A stretch of 64,000 nt of DNA, taken from NCBI RefSeq assembly GCF_000332115.1, contig NC_020156.1, forward strand, positions 1,178,001-1,242,000. The letters are read 5' to 3'. Both the position numbers and the translations under genes were made by a program. Below are positions 53,155-62,148 of the stretch, in pieces. Each line of letters opens with the position of its first letter. Position 1 is the stretch's first letter. Under the pieces are notes generated by a model. That model saw only the letters and a program-made list of their open reading frames with translations, did not search any database and was not told where the DNA came from. The stretch comes from Nonlabens dokdonensis DSW-6. Its GTDB lineage: Bacteria; Bacteroidota; Bacteroidia; Flavobacteriales; Flavobacteriaceae.

Positions 53155-53998
53155 GATGATGAAGAAAAGTTTTTTATTAGTACTGATGGTATTGGGAAGT
53201 TACGCTTTCGCGAAAGCGCAACAAGAACCAACTACAAATCAAGAATACGAGAACGCCATTGCAAAGGCTCAAGAATATGCTGAGGAAGGAAATTTTAATC
53301 TTGCTGAGGCAGCTTACAAAAAAGCAAAAGCTGTAAATCCTAAAAGTACAGATGCTTCCTATAATCTTGGAAACTTGTATTATGAGAACACAAAAAAGTA
53401 CAACGCCTCAAATAATTACATCGCAGCAGCAGAAGCTGCAACAACTAAGCAAGAAAAACATAGAATCTATCACAACCAAGGCAACTTATTACTTGAAAAT
53501 AAAGAATATAAAAAAGCAGTAGAAGCTTATAAAAATGCCTTGAGAAACGACCCTACTGACGAAGAAACTCGTTACAATCTAGCCCTAGCTAAAAAAGAAG
53601 AAGAAAAACAAGGCGGTGGCGGTGGTGGTGGCGGCGATGATAAAGACAAGAAAGACGACAGCAAGAGCGAGGACGAAGAGAATAAGGAAGGTGAACAAGA
53701 TGAGAAGTCCGACGGCAAGGACAAAGGTAAAGACAACGAGAAAGAAGGTGATGATAAGAAAGGTGACGGAGAAGGCGATAAAGATAAAGACGGAAAGCCA
53801 CAAGATGGAAAGGACGGCAAAGGCGATCCTAAAGAACAAGACCAAAAAGCACCTCAACAACGCGTAGAAGGTAAAATGACACCGCAACAAATCAGTCAGA
53901 TTCTTGAAGCTATGAATAATGAAGAGCAAAAGATAAGAGACAAAGTAAATGCTAAAAAGGCAAAAGGTGCTGCCAAAAAATCTGAAAAAGACTGGTAA
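53147..53998 (+). CDS. batC: BatC, TPR protein with charged tail
   Basis: Secreted/periplasmic protein of 283 residues. Signal peptide with cleavage near SYAFAKAQ, where AFAKA is encoded by a palindrome copy; TPR repeats from about 25 to 150; an eight-glycine run at 156-163; then a long K/D/E/G-rich low-complexity stretch to about 240. The TPR region usually mediates contact with other Bat proteins. It overlaps batB upstream and shares a TAATG with the next gene. Confidence 0.8.
   Translation: MSKMMKKSFLLVLMVLGSYAFAKAQQEPTTNQEYENAIAKAQEYAEEGNFNLAEAAYKKAKAVNPKSTDASYNLGNLYYENTKKYNASNNYIAAAEAATTKQEKHRIYHNQGNLLLENKEYKKAVEAYKNALRNDPTDEETRYNLALAKKEEEKQGGGGGGGGDDKDKKDDSKSEDEENKEGEQDEKSDGKDKGKDNEKEGDDKKGDGEGDKDKDGKPQDGKDGKGDPKEQDQKAPQQRVEGKMTPQQISQILEAMNNEEQKIRDKVNAKKAKGAAKKSEKDW
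53203..53218. repeat. GCTTTCGCGAAAGC palindrome, copy 14
   Basis: 16-bp copy in the batC signal-peptide codons, read as AFAKA just before the cleavage site. Confidence 0.9.
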
Positions 53999-55152
53999 TG
54001 AAACAACTTATTTACATTTTCTTTTTTCTAATAAGCAGTTTAGGAGTTGCTCAAGTGAGCTTCACTGCCACTTCGAACAAAAACAGAATTGACGTTAAAG
54101 ACACTTTGCGATTGGAATTTAAAATTAATCAATATGGCCACGATTTTAAACCTCCAAATCTTGAAAAGTTTCAAATAATAAATGGTCCTAATAAATTATT
54201 TTCACAAAAATGGATAAATGGTGAAGAGAAAGTAGGTTTTACATATGAATACTACGTTAAGCCTATTTCAAAAGGAAGAATCGTAATTGAAAGTGCAACA
54301 ATTAAGTATCTTGAAGAAATATATGAAACTAAAAGTATTAAAATTAGAGTTTCAGACGTAACAGATCTTTACCCTACTGATTTTGCTAGCAGGCTAGAAA
54401 CTATTAAACTAGTCGCCGATGTTACTAGTACAAACGTTTACCTTAATGAACCTATTGTTTTAGAGTATAAAATGTACATACATGATAGTTTAAGTATTTA
54501 TAAAGATAACATAATTAGTGAGCCGAAGTTTCCTGATTTTATTGTGGAGAAACTTACTTTTGACAAGAAAATTAAAGATGATACATGCAATGAAAAAAAA
54601 TGTAGAAGTTTAATTATTGGTAGAGTTGTGATATATCCCAAAAAAGAAGGAGAATTAATAATCGAGCCATTAAAATTTGATCTTGGCATAAATTTTAAAT
54701 TGACAAAAATTGATTCTTTAAAAATGTCGGAATATGGTTATGTTCAAAAAATTGTGTCATCTGATTCGATTACCATTGTTGTTAATTCAATTCCAGTAAA
54801 TGGTAAACCAGATGGATTTTATAACGCTATAGGTAATTTTAATCTAGAGTCGGAGATAAGCAAATCAACAGTTGGCTTAAATGATGAATTTGTAGTTAAC
54901 ATTAAATTAAAAGGCACAGGAAATTTAAACCAAATATTATTGCCAGAGTTACCTATACCGAGTGGTTTAAAATTGATCCGTAAAGAAAGTAATAATGAAG
55001 TTATGAAAAATCACATTTTTGATAAGTATATCATTAGTTCCAGTATAAAAGGTGAGTTTGAAATACCTTCTATCAAATTTTCATATTTTGATCCAGTACA
55101 AAAGAAATATTTTAATCTAGCTACTGAAAAAAAAGTAATTTTAGTTGATTGA
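53998..55152 (+). CDS. Short BatD-like protein without membrane anchor (batD paralogue)
   Basis: Protein of 384 residues with signal peptide and the BatD oxygen-tolerance-like beta domains. It runs parallel to the next gene: VSFTATSNKNRID against VDFTATASRTRIA, EFKINQYGHDFKPPN against EFKMNVDGDNFTPPN, FSQKWINGE against VSQNWVNGQ. It stops after the domain ending FSYFDPVQKKYFNL and has neither the transmembrane helix nor the cytoplasmic tail of full BatD. It is clearly more AT-rich than its neighbours. A duplicated, shortened, probably periplasmic BatD is inferred. Confidence 0.8.
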   Translation: MKQLIYIFFFLISSLGVAQVSFTATSNKNRIDVKDTLRLEFKINQYGHDFKPPNLEKFQIINGPNKLFSQKWINGEEKVGFTYEYYVKPISKGRIVIESATIKYLEEIYETKSIKIRVSDVTDLYPTDFASRLETIKLVADVTSTNVYLNEPIVLEYKMYIHDSLSIYKDNIISEPKFPDFIVEKLTFDKKIKDDTCNEKKCRSLIIGRVVIYPKKEGELIIEPLKFDLGINFKLTKIDSLKMSEYGYVQKIVSSDSITIVVNSIPVNGKPDGFYNAIGNFNLESEISKSTVGLNDEFVVNIKLKGTGNLNQILLPELPIPSGLKLIRKESNNEVMKNHIFDKYIISSSIKGEFEIPSIKFSYFDPVQKKYFNLATEKKVILVD

Positions 55153-55197
55153 TGCATTTTAATTAGAAAACAACTAGAACAAATCTAAACTTACAGG

Positions 55198-56967
55198 ATG
55201 AAAGGTTTTATCTTTTTTTGCTTATTAATTATATCAAGTTGGAATGCAATCGCTCAAGTGGACTTTACCGCTACTGCGAGTCGTACTAGAATTGCGGTAA
55301 ATGAAAGACTACGTATAGAGTTTAAAATGAATGTTGATGGCGATAATTTCACGCCTCCTAACTTTGTAGGTTTTCAAGTGGTTGCTGGACCTAGTCAGGC
55401 TGTTTCTCAAAATTGGGTTAATGGTCAGAGCAGCATGACTAAATCATACACCTATATTCTTAAACCTACTAAAACTGGTAAAGTTACTATTGCACAAGCG
55501 GTCATGACCTATGATGGTAATGAATACAAAACAATACCGCAAGTCATTAATGTAACTGGCGCCGTAGAACAACCTAAAGATGTAGATGATAACTCCATAA
55601 GAGTAGATGATAGTATTCATCTAGTGGCAGAAGTATCAAATTCTAATCCTTATTTAAATGAGGCAATAAGAGTTGTCTATAAAATATATGTGGCAAATCA
55701 AACAGGTGTTACTGGCTGGAACGAGCTGGATAGTCCTAAATATCGAGACTTCTGGTCTCAAAATATTGATAATAGAAATCAGCAAGTAAAAAACGGAACT
55801 TACAATGGTGAGCCTTACCGTTATCTGGTTTTGAGAGAAGCAATACTATATCCGCAGAAGACTGGTAAATTAGAAATTGAGCCGTTAACGCTGGATGTGC
55901 AAGTTCAAATTCCTACTAATAAAAGAGACTTTTTTGGTAGGCCTTACATGACTACTACGAGCAAAACGGTAAGCGCAGGAAAACGAGAAATAGTCGTAAA
56001 GAATTTACCAGCTGTAGGAAGACCAGCAAGTTTTACAGGAGCTGTAGGCGATTTTGATTTTAAAGTAGAAACTGATCGTGCACAATTAGATGCTGGTGAA
56101 AGCTTAACGGCCAGCATAACAGCATCAGGATCTGGGAATTTAAAACTTATGGAATTACCTAAACTTAAAGCACCTCAAAGCCTAGAAGTTTATAATCCAG
56201 AACGCAACAATAAGGTAAGCACAAACATCAACGGAATGAGAGGTAGTATTACAGATAGTTATACTATAGTGCCACAATTTGGCGGTAAGTATGTCATTCC
56301 TCCAGTAGAATTCTCCTATTTTGATCCTAAGAAAGAACAATACGTCACAAAAAACAGTGGTGAAATGTTACTCATGGTAGAAGGTGACGCACCTACAACT
56401 GCAAATGCTACTACTACCACTAGCACAAACAATGGAGATAGAAACATCATCCAGAACAATGCACAATTTGCATTTATAAAAACGAGCACCCAATTAATTG
56501 ATCAAGAAAAAACCTATTTCTTTAACTCCACAACCTATTGGTCCATCCTCGGCGGATCATTTTTATTGTTACCACTAGTATTGCTCTTTAGAAAGCAACA
56601 AGAAAAACGCAGTGCAGACGTGATAGGAAATCGTGTAAGAACCGCAAACAAACTAAGTAAAAAATACCTCAGCACAGCAAAGAAAAATATAGGAAATCAC
56701 GAGCTGTTTTATGTTTCTCTAGAAAAGTCTTTGCACAATTACTTAAGATCAAAACTTCGTATTCAAACGGCAGACATGTCTAAAGATAAAGTAGAACTCC
56801 TATTAGCTGAGCGCGGCGCGCAAGATGAAACTAGAAAAGATTTTGTGGAACTGCTTGCGAGTTGTGAATTTGCTCGTTATACACCATCTTCTAACGCGAC
56901 AATGAAAGAAGATTATGAAAAAGCTGGACGAGTGCTTAACGATATAGATAAACAATTAAAGAAGTAA
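55198..56967 (+). CDS. batD: BatD, full-length
   Basis: Protein of 589 residues: signal peptide, three or so beta-sandwich domains, a transmembrane helix at about 446-465 (YWSILGGSFLLLPLVLLF) and a C-terminal helical cytoplasmic domain (FYVSLEKSLHNYLRSKLRI). It is the membrane-spanning member of the Bat complex. It follows the short paralogue by 45 bases and precedes batE by one base. Confidence 0.85.
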   Translation: MKGFIFFCLLIISSWNAIAQVDFTATASRTRIAVNERLRIEFKMNVDGDNFTPPNFVGFQVVAGPSQAVSQNWVNGQSSMTKSYTYILKPTKTGKVTIAQAVMTYDGNEYKTIPQVINVTGAVEQPKDVDDNSIRVDDSIHLVAEVSNSNPYLNEAIRVVYKIYVANQTGVTGWNELDSPKYRDFWSQNIDNRNQQVKNGTYNGEPYRYLVLREAILYPQKTGKLEIEPLTLDVQVQIPTNKRDFFGRPYMTTTSKTVSAGKREIVVKNLPAVGRPASFTGAVGDFDFKVETDRAQLDAGESLTASITASGSGNLKLMELPKLKAPQSLEVYNPERNNKVSTNINGMRGSITDSYTIVPQFGGKYVIPPVEFSYFDPKKEQYVTKNSGEMLLMVEGDAPTTANATTTTSTNNGDRNIIQNNAQFAFIKTSTQLIDQEKTYFFNSTTYWSILGGSFLLLPLVLLFRKQQEKRSADVIGNRVRTANKLSKKYLSTAKKNIGNHELFYVSLEKSLHNYLRSKLRIQTADMSKDKVELLLAERGAQDETRKDFVELLASCEFARYTPSSNATMKEDYEKAGRVLNDIDKQLKK

Positions 56968-56968
56968 G

Positions 56969-57727
56969 ATGAAGAAGGTATTTACCATATTAATTGTACT
57001 CTTTGTTTATTTAAGTAACGCACAAGAGTCTTTTGAGGCAGCCGCTTTCGCGAAAGCGAATCAAGCATACACATCAGAAAATTATGATCTAGCCATTGCA
57101 GGATACGAGCAAATTCTTAAAACGGGAAAACACAGTGCAGAGGTTTATTTCAATTTAGGAAACGCCTATTACAAAATCAACGCGATAGGTCCTGCTATCT
57201 ATAACTTTGAAAAAGCCCTGCAATTAGATCCTGAGAATACTGATGTACTCAATAATCTCAAATTTGCAAACCAAATGAAAATTGACGCCATCGAGGATAA
57301 TGAAGTAGCAAATCTGGAGTCTAACTTACTCGATATTATTCAAAACTTAAGCGTTGATGAGTGGGCTTATTTTAGCATTCTCATTGTTTTATTTACTATT
57401 CTAATGGGAATTCTATATTTCTATGCGCAAACTGCTGGAAAGAAACGCTTGTTTTTTATACTTAGTATTTTAGGTGTTTTAATGGCTATTACAAGCATTA
57501 CTGCTGCTTTTTATGCTAAAAATAGTATGAACGATCAGCAATATGCTATCATTTTTACAGAAGAGTTCACGACAAAGGAAGAACCCAAAGAAACTGCTAC
57601 GTCTAGTTTTACGCTTCATGAAGGTACCAAAGTTGAGGTCATGGAAGAATTTAATAGTTGGGCACTTATCCAACTTACTAACGGTAATAAGGCCTGGATT
57701 CCTTTAGATAAGATTAAAAAGTTATAG
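56969..57727 (+). CDS. batE: BatE, TPR and SH3-like protein
   Basis: Protein of 252 residues. Signal peptide MKKVFTILIVLFVYLSNAQ, TPR repeats (about 28-105; EVYFNLGNAYYKINAIGPAIYNFEKALQLDPEN), two transmembrane helices (about 131-152 and 161-183) and a C-terminal SH3-like domain (LHEGTKVEVMEEFNSWALIQLTNGNKAWIPLDKI). It is the last gene of the Bat operon. A palindrome copy encodes AFAKA shortly after the signal peptide. Confidence 0.87.
   Translation: MKKVFTILIVLFVYLSNAQESFEAAAFAKANQAYTSENYDLAIAGYEQILKTGKHSAEVYFNLGNAYYKINAIGPAIYNFEKALQLDPENTDVLNNLKFANQMKIDAIEDNEVANLESNLLDIIQNLSVDEWAYFSILIVLFTILMGILYFYAQTAGKKRLFFILSILGVLMAITSITAAFYAKNSMNDQQYAIIFTEEFTTKEEPKETATSSFTLHEGTKVEVMEEFNSWALIQLTNGNKAWIPLDKIKKL
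57043..57058. repeat. GCTTTCGCGAAAGC palindrome, copy 15
   Basis: 16-bp copy near the 5' end of batE, read as AFAKA. Confidence 0.9.
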
Positions 57728-57919
57728 TTCTATTGTTTAATCGCTCAAGGCGAAAGCAAATGATCAACTGACTACATTCTTTTTGATCACGCATACATTT
57801 AATGAGAATCAATTGTCGCAAAACTGCAGATGCTATTTCATAATTGATTTTGCATTAAATAATCATCATTCAAAGACAGTATCATTACCAGATTCTTAAT
57901 AAGTACGGTCTAAAAATGG

Positions 57920-57927
57920 TATATTTG
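57920..57927 (+). promoter_or_regulatory. -7 box before gpsA
   Basis: TATATTTG, a perfect TAnnTTTG, 17 bases upstream of the gpsA ATG. No -33 TTG at ideal spacing. Confidence 0.45.
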
Positions 57928-57944
57928 AAATTCAAATCAACTTT

Positions 57945-58940
57945 ATGGATCAGACCAAAAAAATTGCCGTAATAGGTGGTGGAAGCTGGGCGACAGCCAT
58001 TGTAAAAATGCTAACTGAAAACCTTGATACGGTCTACTGGTATATGCGCAGTGATTATGCTATAGAACATATAAAAAGAAACGATCACAACCCTAGTTAC
58101 CTTAGCTCTGTAGAGTTTAAACCTCAACAATTACATCTATCTAGCGATATTAATGAGATAGTTAACCTAGCAGATCTTTGCATATTTGCGATACCTAGTG
58201 CTTTTGTCTACACTGAATTAAAAGAACTAACGGTTGACTTAAAAGATAAAATCATCTTTAGTGCCATTAAAGGAATTGTTCCAGAAACAGGTAAGATCGT
58301 TGGAGAGCATTTTCATGATGAATATGATCTTGATTTTAACAATATAGGAGTTCTCACTGGACCTTGTCATGCCGAAGAAGTTGCTTTAGAGAGATTATCT
58401 TATTTAACTATCGCTTGTGCTGACGAGGAAAAAGCAAAATTTCTAGCCGATAGAGTAAGTAGTGATTACATCAATTGTAAAATAAGTGACGACATCATCG
58501 GGACAGAATATGCTGCAATGTTGAAAAACATTTACGCAATTGCCGCAGGTATTGCTCACGGTTTAGGATACGGAGATAACTTCCAAAGTGTGTTAATGAG
58601 CAACGCGATAAGAGAAATGAAGCGTTTCATTAAAAAAGTACACAAAATGAAGCGTAATATTAATGACAGCGCTTACTTAGGAGATTTACTAGTAACTGGT
58701 TATTCCGGCTTCTCACGTAATAGAATGTTTGGTAACATGTTAGGTAAAGGATACACCGTAAGAAGTGCCCAGATGGAAATGAGCATGGTTGCTGAAGGTT
58801 ACTACGCCACAAAAAGCGCTTTTAAAATTAATGAAGAAAAAGGAGCTAAAACTCCTATTTTAGATGCGGTTTATAGCATCTTATACGATAATAAAAATCC
58901 TAAAAAGGTATTTAAAAAACTAGCTGAAAAGCTGGACTAA
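57945..58940 (+). CDS. gpsA: Glycerol-3-phosphate dehydrogenase [NAD(P)+]
   Basis: Reduces dihydroxyacetone phosphate to glycerol-3-phosphate for phospholipid synthesis, in the cytoplasm. It has 331 residues, with the N-terminal Rossmann motif IAVIGGGSWATAIV, GPCHAEEVA (substrate site), the catalytic lysine in YAAMLKNIYAIAAGIAHGLGYG and GYSGFSRNRMFG. An aldehyde dehydrogenase gene follows after 15 bases, in one operon by spacing. Confidence 0.93.
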   Translation: MDQTKKIAVIGGGSWATAIVKMLTENLDTVYWYMRSDYAIEHIKRNDHNPSYLSSVEFKPQQLHLSSDINEIVNLADLCIFAIPSAFVYTELKELTVDLKDKIIFSAIKGIVPETGKIVGEHFHDEYDLDFNNIGVLTGPCHAEEVALERLSYLTIACADEEKAKFLADRVSSDYINCKISDDIIGTEYAAMLKNIYAIAAGIAHGLGYGDNFQSVLMSNAIREMKRFIKKVHKMKRNINDSAYLGDLLVTGYSGFSRNRMFGNMLGKGYTVRSAQMEMSMVAEGYYATKSAFKINEEKGAKTPILDAVYSILYDNKNPKKVFKKLAEKLD

Positions 58941-58955
58941 AACTTAAAAATAGAT

Positions 58956-60509
58956 ATGTCAAATATTGCAAGCAGCTTCGGGATGGATCAGGCTTTAAAA
59001 CAACTAGGTATCAAAGATGTAAATCACGGTACTTCAACAGGTAATCACCATTTTGGTAGTGGAGAAGAAATTGCTTCTTACTCACCAGTAGATGGTCAAC
59101 TAATAGGTAAAGTAACAACCACTACCCAAGCAGACTATGATCAGGTAATGGAAAAAGCTCAAGCAGCTTTTATAGAATGGAGAACTATGCCTGCTCCACA
59201 GCGAGGAGAAATCGTAAGACAATTTGGTAACAAATTAAGAGACCTTAAAGAGCCTCTCGGGAAACTCGTTTCTTATGAGATGGGTAAGTCCTACCAAGAA
59301 GGTTTAGGAGAAGTCCAAGAAATGATTGACATCTGTGATTTTGCAGTAGGTTTATCTAGACAGCTTAACGGACAGGTAATTCCATCTGAACGTCCAGGAC
59401 ATGTCATGAGAGAACAATGGCACCCTATAGGAGTTGTTGGGATTATATCAGCATTTAATTTCCCTGTGGCTGTTTGGGCTTGGAATACAGCGTTGGCTTG
59501 GATTTGTGGAGATGTATGTGTATGGAAAGGATCTGAAAAAGCACCTTTATGTACTGTTGCATGTCAAAACATTATAGCAGCAATTTTAAAAGAAAATAAT
59601 TTACCAGAAGGTATTTCAAGTATCATTAATGGAGACTACAAAGTAGGTGAAATGATGACTACAGACTCTAGAATTCCATTAGTATCTGCTACAGGATCTA
59701 CTAGAATGGGAAGAATAGTAGGTGCAACAGTTGCACAACGTTTTGGAAAATCATTACTAGAGTTAGGAGGAAATAACGCGATTATTATTACACCTACTGC
59801 AGACTTAAAAGTGGTTGTTCCTGGTGCTGTTTTTGGTGCTGTAGGAACTTGTGGACAGCGCTGTACATCAACTAGAAGATTGATTATACACGAATCTGTT
59901 TATGATAAGGTACGTGATGCCATTGTAGGTGCTTATGGTCAGTTGACTATAGGAAATCCACTAGATGAAAAAAATCATATAGGTCCATTAATAGATAAAG
60001 ATTCAGTAAACACCTATCTAGCAGCTATTGAAAAAGCAAAAGCTGAAGGTGGAAATGTACTTGTGGATGGCGGTGTTCTTGACGGTGAAGGATATGAAAG
60101 CGGTTGCTACGTAAAACCAGCTATTATTGAGGCAGAGAATCATTTTGAAATCGTACAGCACGAAACTTTCGCACCTATTTTATATTTAATGAAATACTCT
60201 GGCGATGTAGAAAATGCTATCGAAAAACAAAATGGCGTAGCACAAGGGTTGTCAAGTGCAATTATGACTAATGAGATGAAGGAAGCGGAGAAATTTTTAT
60301 CATTTGCAGGATCAGATTGTGGGATTGCAAATGTAAATATAGGAACTAGTGGTGCTGAGATAGGTGGTGCTTTCGGTGGTGAAAAGGAAACCGGTGGTGG
60401 ACGTGAGTCTGGATCTGATGCTTGGAAAGTATATATGAGAAGACAAACGAACACCGTAAACTACTCTGACGAATTACCACTTGCACAAGGAATTAAGTTT
60501 GATTTGTAA
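58956..60509 (+). CDS. ALDH7-type aldehyde dehydrogenase (aminoadipate semialdehyde dehydrogenase-like)
   Basis: NAD-dependent aldehyde dehydrogenase of 517 residues. The catalytic glutamate is in LELGGNNAI, the cysteine in GTCGQRCTSTRR, and the cofactor motif is VSATGSTRMGRIV. The N-terminus and the phrases FNFPVAVWAWNTALAWICGD and GGEKETGGGRESGSDAWK are typical of ALDH7A1/antiquitin, which oxidises 2-aminoadipate 6-semialdehyde in lysine breakdown. That substrate is inferred; no other lysine gene is near. Confidence 0.88.
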   Translation: MSNIASSFGMDQALKQLGIKDVNHGTSTGNHHFGSGEEIASYSPVDGQLIGKVTTTTQADYDQVMEKAQAAFIEWRTMPAPQRGEIVRQFGNKLRDLKEPLGKLVSYEMGKSYQEGLGEVQEMIDICDFAVGLSRQLNGQVIPSERPGHVMREQWHPIGVVGIISAFNFPVAVWAWNTALAWICGDVCVWKGSEKAPLCTVACQNIIAAILKENNLPEGISSIINGDYKVGEMMTTDSRIPLVSATGSTRMGRIVGATVAQRFGKSLLELGGNNAIIITPTADLKVVVPGAVFGAVGTCGQRCTSTRRLIIHESVYDKVRDAIVGAYGQLTIGNPLDEKNHIGPLIDKDSVNTYLAAIEKAKAEGGNVLVDGGVLDGEGYESGCYVKPAIIEAENHFEIVQHETFAPILYLMKYSGDVENAIEKQNGVAQGLSSAIMTNEMKEAEKFLSFAGSDCGIANVNIGTSGAEIGGAFGGEKETGGGRESGSDAWKVYMRRQTNTVNYSDELPLAQGIKFDL

Positions 60510-60519
60510 AAAAGGTTTG

Positions 60520-60978
60520 ATGAAATCTATTTACATATTAATTCTCTGTAATCTGTTTACATTTAGTGCTCTTTCACAAGAGCATGTAATTTCATCTGGA
60601 ACGAGTACCACCTCAACTTCTGGTAGCATATCATTCTCTGTAGGTATTATTTCTTACAAGGAAGCTACTGGAAGTGGAGGAAGCTCTTCTTCTGGATCTC
60701 AAATAGCATTTGAGGTATTATCTATACTTTCTTTAACTGATGAGGCAAAAATTACACTTTATCCAAATCCTTCCAATGGAGTTGTTCAGGTTGAAGCTTC
60801 AAACTTGGAAAACTTAACCTATGAATTGATCGATTTGTCAGGTAGATTTATTCAAAAAGGATCTATTGACTCTTTAGGCAGTACTATAGATCTTACTGGA
60901 TTTGATTCTAGTATTTATATGATCCTAGTACGTCAAAAAGAAAAACACCTCAAAACCTTTAAAGTCATCAAACAGTAA
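60520..60978 (+). CDS. Small type IX-secreted protein
   Basis: Protein of 152 residues with a signal peptide (MKSIYILILCNLFTFSALS), a serine/glycine-rich middle (GSGGSSSSGS) and a C-terminal T9SS type A sorting domain (LYPNPSNGVVQVEASNL ... LSGRFIQKGS). It is almost all sorting signal, with a cargo of only some 60 residues. ATG 60520 is chosen since the signal peptide starts there. It lies ten bases after the dehydrogenase and three before the repeat protein. Confidence 0.75.
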   Translation: MKSIYILILCNLFTFSALSQEHVISSGTSTTSTSGSISFSVGIISYKEATGSGGSSSSGSQIAFEVLSILSLTDEAKITLYPNPSNGVVQVEASNLENLTYELIDLSGRFIQKGSIDSLGSTIDLTGFDSSIYMILVRQKEKHLKTFKVIKQ

Positions 60979-60981
60979 ATC

Positions 60982-61989
60982 ATGAAAAAACTATTAATAA
61001 TCTGTGCAGCTATACTATGCTTTCAATCAGTTACTGCTCAAGCTCCAGAATTGATGAGTTATCAAGCTGTCATTAGAAATGCTAGTGACGCTATTCTACA
61101 GAATACCCAAGTAGGTGTGAGAATTAGTATTTTGCAAGGTTCAGTAACAGGGACATCCGTTTATACAGAAACTCATACAGCTACAACTAATAATAACGGA
61201 TTAGTTACCTTAGAAATAGGAAACGGCGCAACAACCGATGATTTTTCTACCGTAGATTGGGCAACTGGTACTTATTATATAAAATCAGATACCGATCCAA
61301 ATGGTGGTACCAACTACTCCATAAGCGGCACGAGTCAGTTATTAAGCGTCCCATATGCGTTATATGCAAAAAATTCGGGAAGTTCTTCGAGTGGATCTAG
61401 CAGTAGTAGTTCTAACGGTGAGAAAGGAAACATAGGAGTTCTTGCATCTAACAATGCTTATGCTTACGATGCCGAAACAGAAACATGGTTTACTAGAAGT
61501 ATCAACTCTACGGCAATTTCTTTAATAGAATCGCAAGGAAATATAGGTGTACTTGCGTCTAACAATGCGTTTGCATGGAATGACGATACAAATACCTGGT
61601 ATACGAGGTCTATTAATTCTACCTCTATCGATATCAAAGGTGCTAATGGAAACTTTGGTGTTTTAAGCTCTAATAATGCTTTTGCTTTTAATAAAGAGAC
61701 CAATACTTGGTACAGCCAATCTATTAATTCTACTGCGATTTCAATAATTGTGACAAAAGATGGAAATGTAGGAGTATTAAGTTCCAATAACGCTTATGCA
61801 TGGAATAAGGAAACAAATACTTGGTACAGTCGCTCTATTAATGGTACAGCAGTTTCTATAATTGATTCTAATGGTAATATAGGAGTTTTAGCATCTAATA
61901 ATGCTTATGCATGGAATAAAGAAACAAACACATGGACCTCTAGAGGTATCAATAGTACTGCTATAGATATCATAGGAAATTCTCAATAG
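60982..61989 (+). CDS. Surface protein with five 37-residue repeats
   Basis: Secreted protein of 335 residues. Signal peptide MKKLLIICAAILCFQSVTAQ; an N-terminal domain (21-130) of a type common in Bacteroidetes (PELMSYQAVIRNASDAILQN ... LLSVPYALYAK); a serine linker (132-144). From residue 149, five tandem units of about 37 residues follow, each of the form GNIGVLASNNAYAWNKETN then TWYSRSINSTAISII. Units differ mostly at synonymous and conservative sites. No sorting domain is present, so the neighbouring T9SS protein or another route may display it. Function is unknown; a repetitive beta fold is inferred. Confidence 0.75.
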   Translation: MKKLLIICAAILCFQSVTAQAPELMSYQAVIRNASDAILQNTQVGVRISILQGSVTGTSVYTETHTATTNNNGLVTLEIGNGATTDDFSTVDWATGTYYIKSDTDPNGGTNYSISGTSQLLSVPYALYAKNSGSSSSGSSSSSSNGEKGNIGVLASNNAYAYDAETETWFTRSINSTAISLIESQGNIGVLASNNAFAWNDDTNTWYTRSINSTSIDIKGANGNFGVLSSNNAFAFNKETNTWYSQSINSTAISIIVTKDGNVGVLSSNNAYAWNKETNTWYSRSINGTAVSIIDSNGNIGVLASNNAYAWNKETNTWTSRGINSTAIDIIGNSQ

Positions 61990-62017
61990 AAATTAAGAAT
62001 AATTAAAGAATACCATG

Positions 62018-62046
62018 AAACCGCTTTAGAAATAAGGCGGTTTTTT
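62018..62046 (+). terminator. Terminator after the repeat-protein gene
   Basis: An 11-bp stem (AAACCGCTTTA/TAAGGCGGTTT with one G-T pair) with a GAAA tetraloop, followed by six T. Confidence 0.85.
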
Positions 62047-62072
62047 ATTGATCCTCTTAATATCACTAGATT

Positions 62073-62086
62073 GGGTATTAATACCC
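62073..62086. promoter_or_regulatory. Operator-like palindrome upstream of the repeat-led lipoprotein gene
   Basis: Perfect 14-bp palindrome GGGTATTAATACCC, 62 bases before the ATG at 62149. It could bind a dimeric regulator near the promoter; no TAnnTTTG box was found close by, so this is tentative. Confidence 0.3.
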
Positions 62087-62148
62087 ATTGTTTCCATTTG
62101 TTATTTTGTTTAACTTCAAAACATATTAATGAATTTACCTTTATACAA

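Noticed and set aside
53572..53929. Several long frames on both strands in the batC tail
   Set aside because: They arise from the low-complexity K/D/E/G-rich codons of batC read in other frames.
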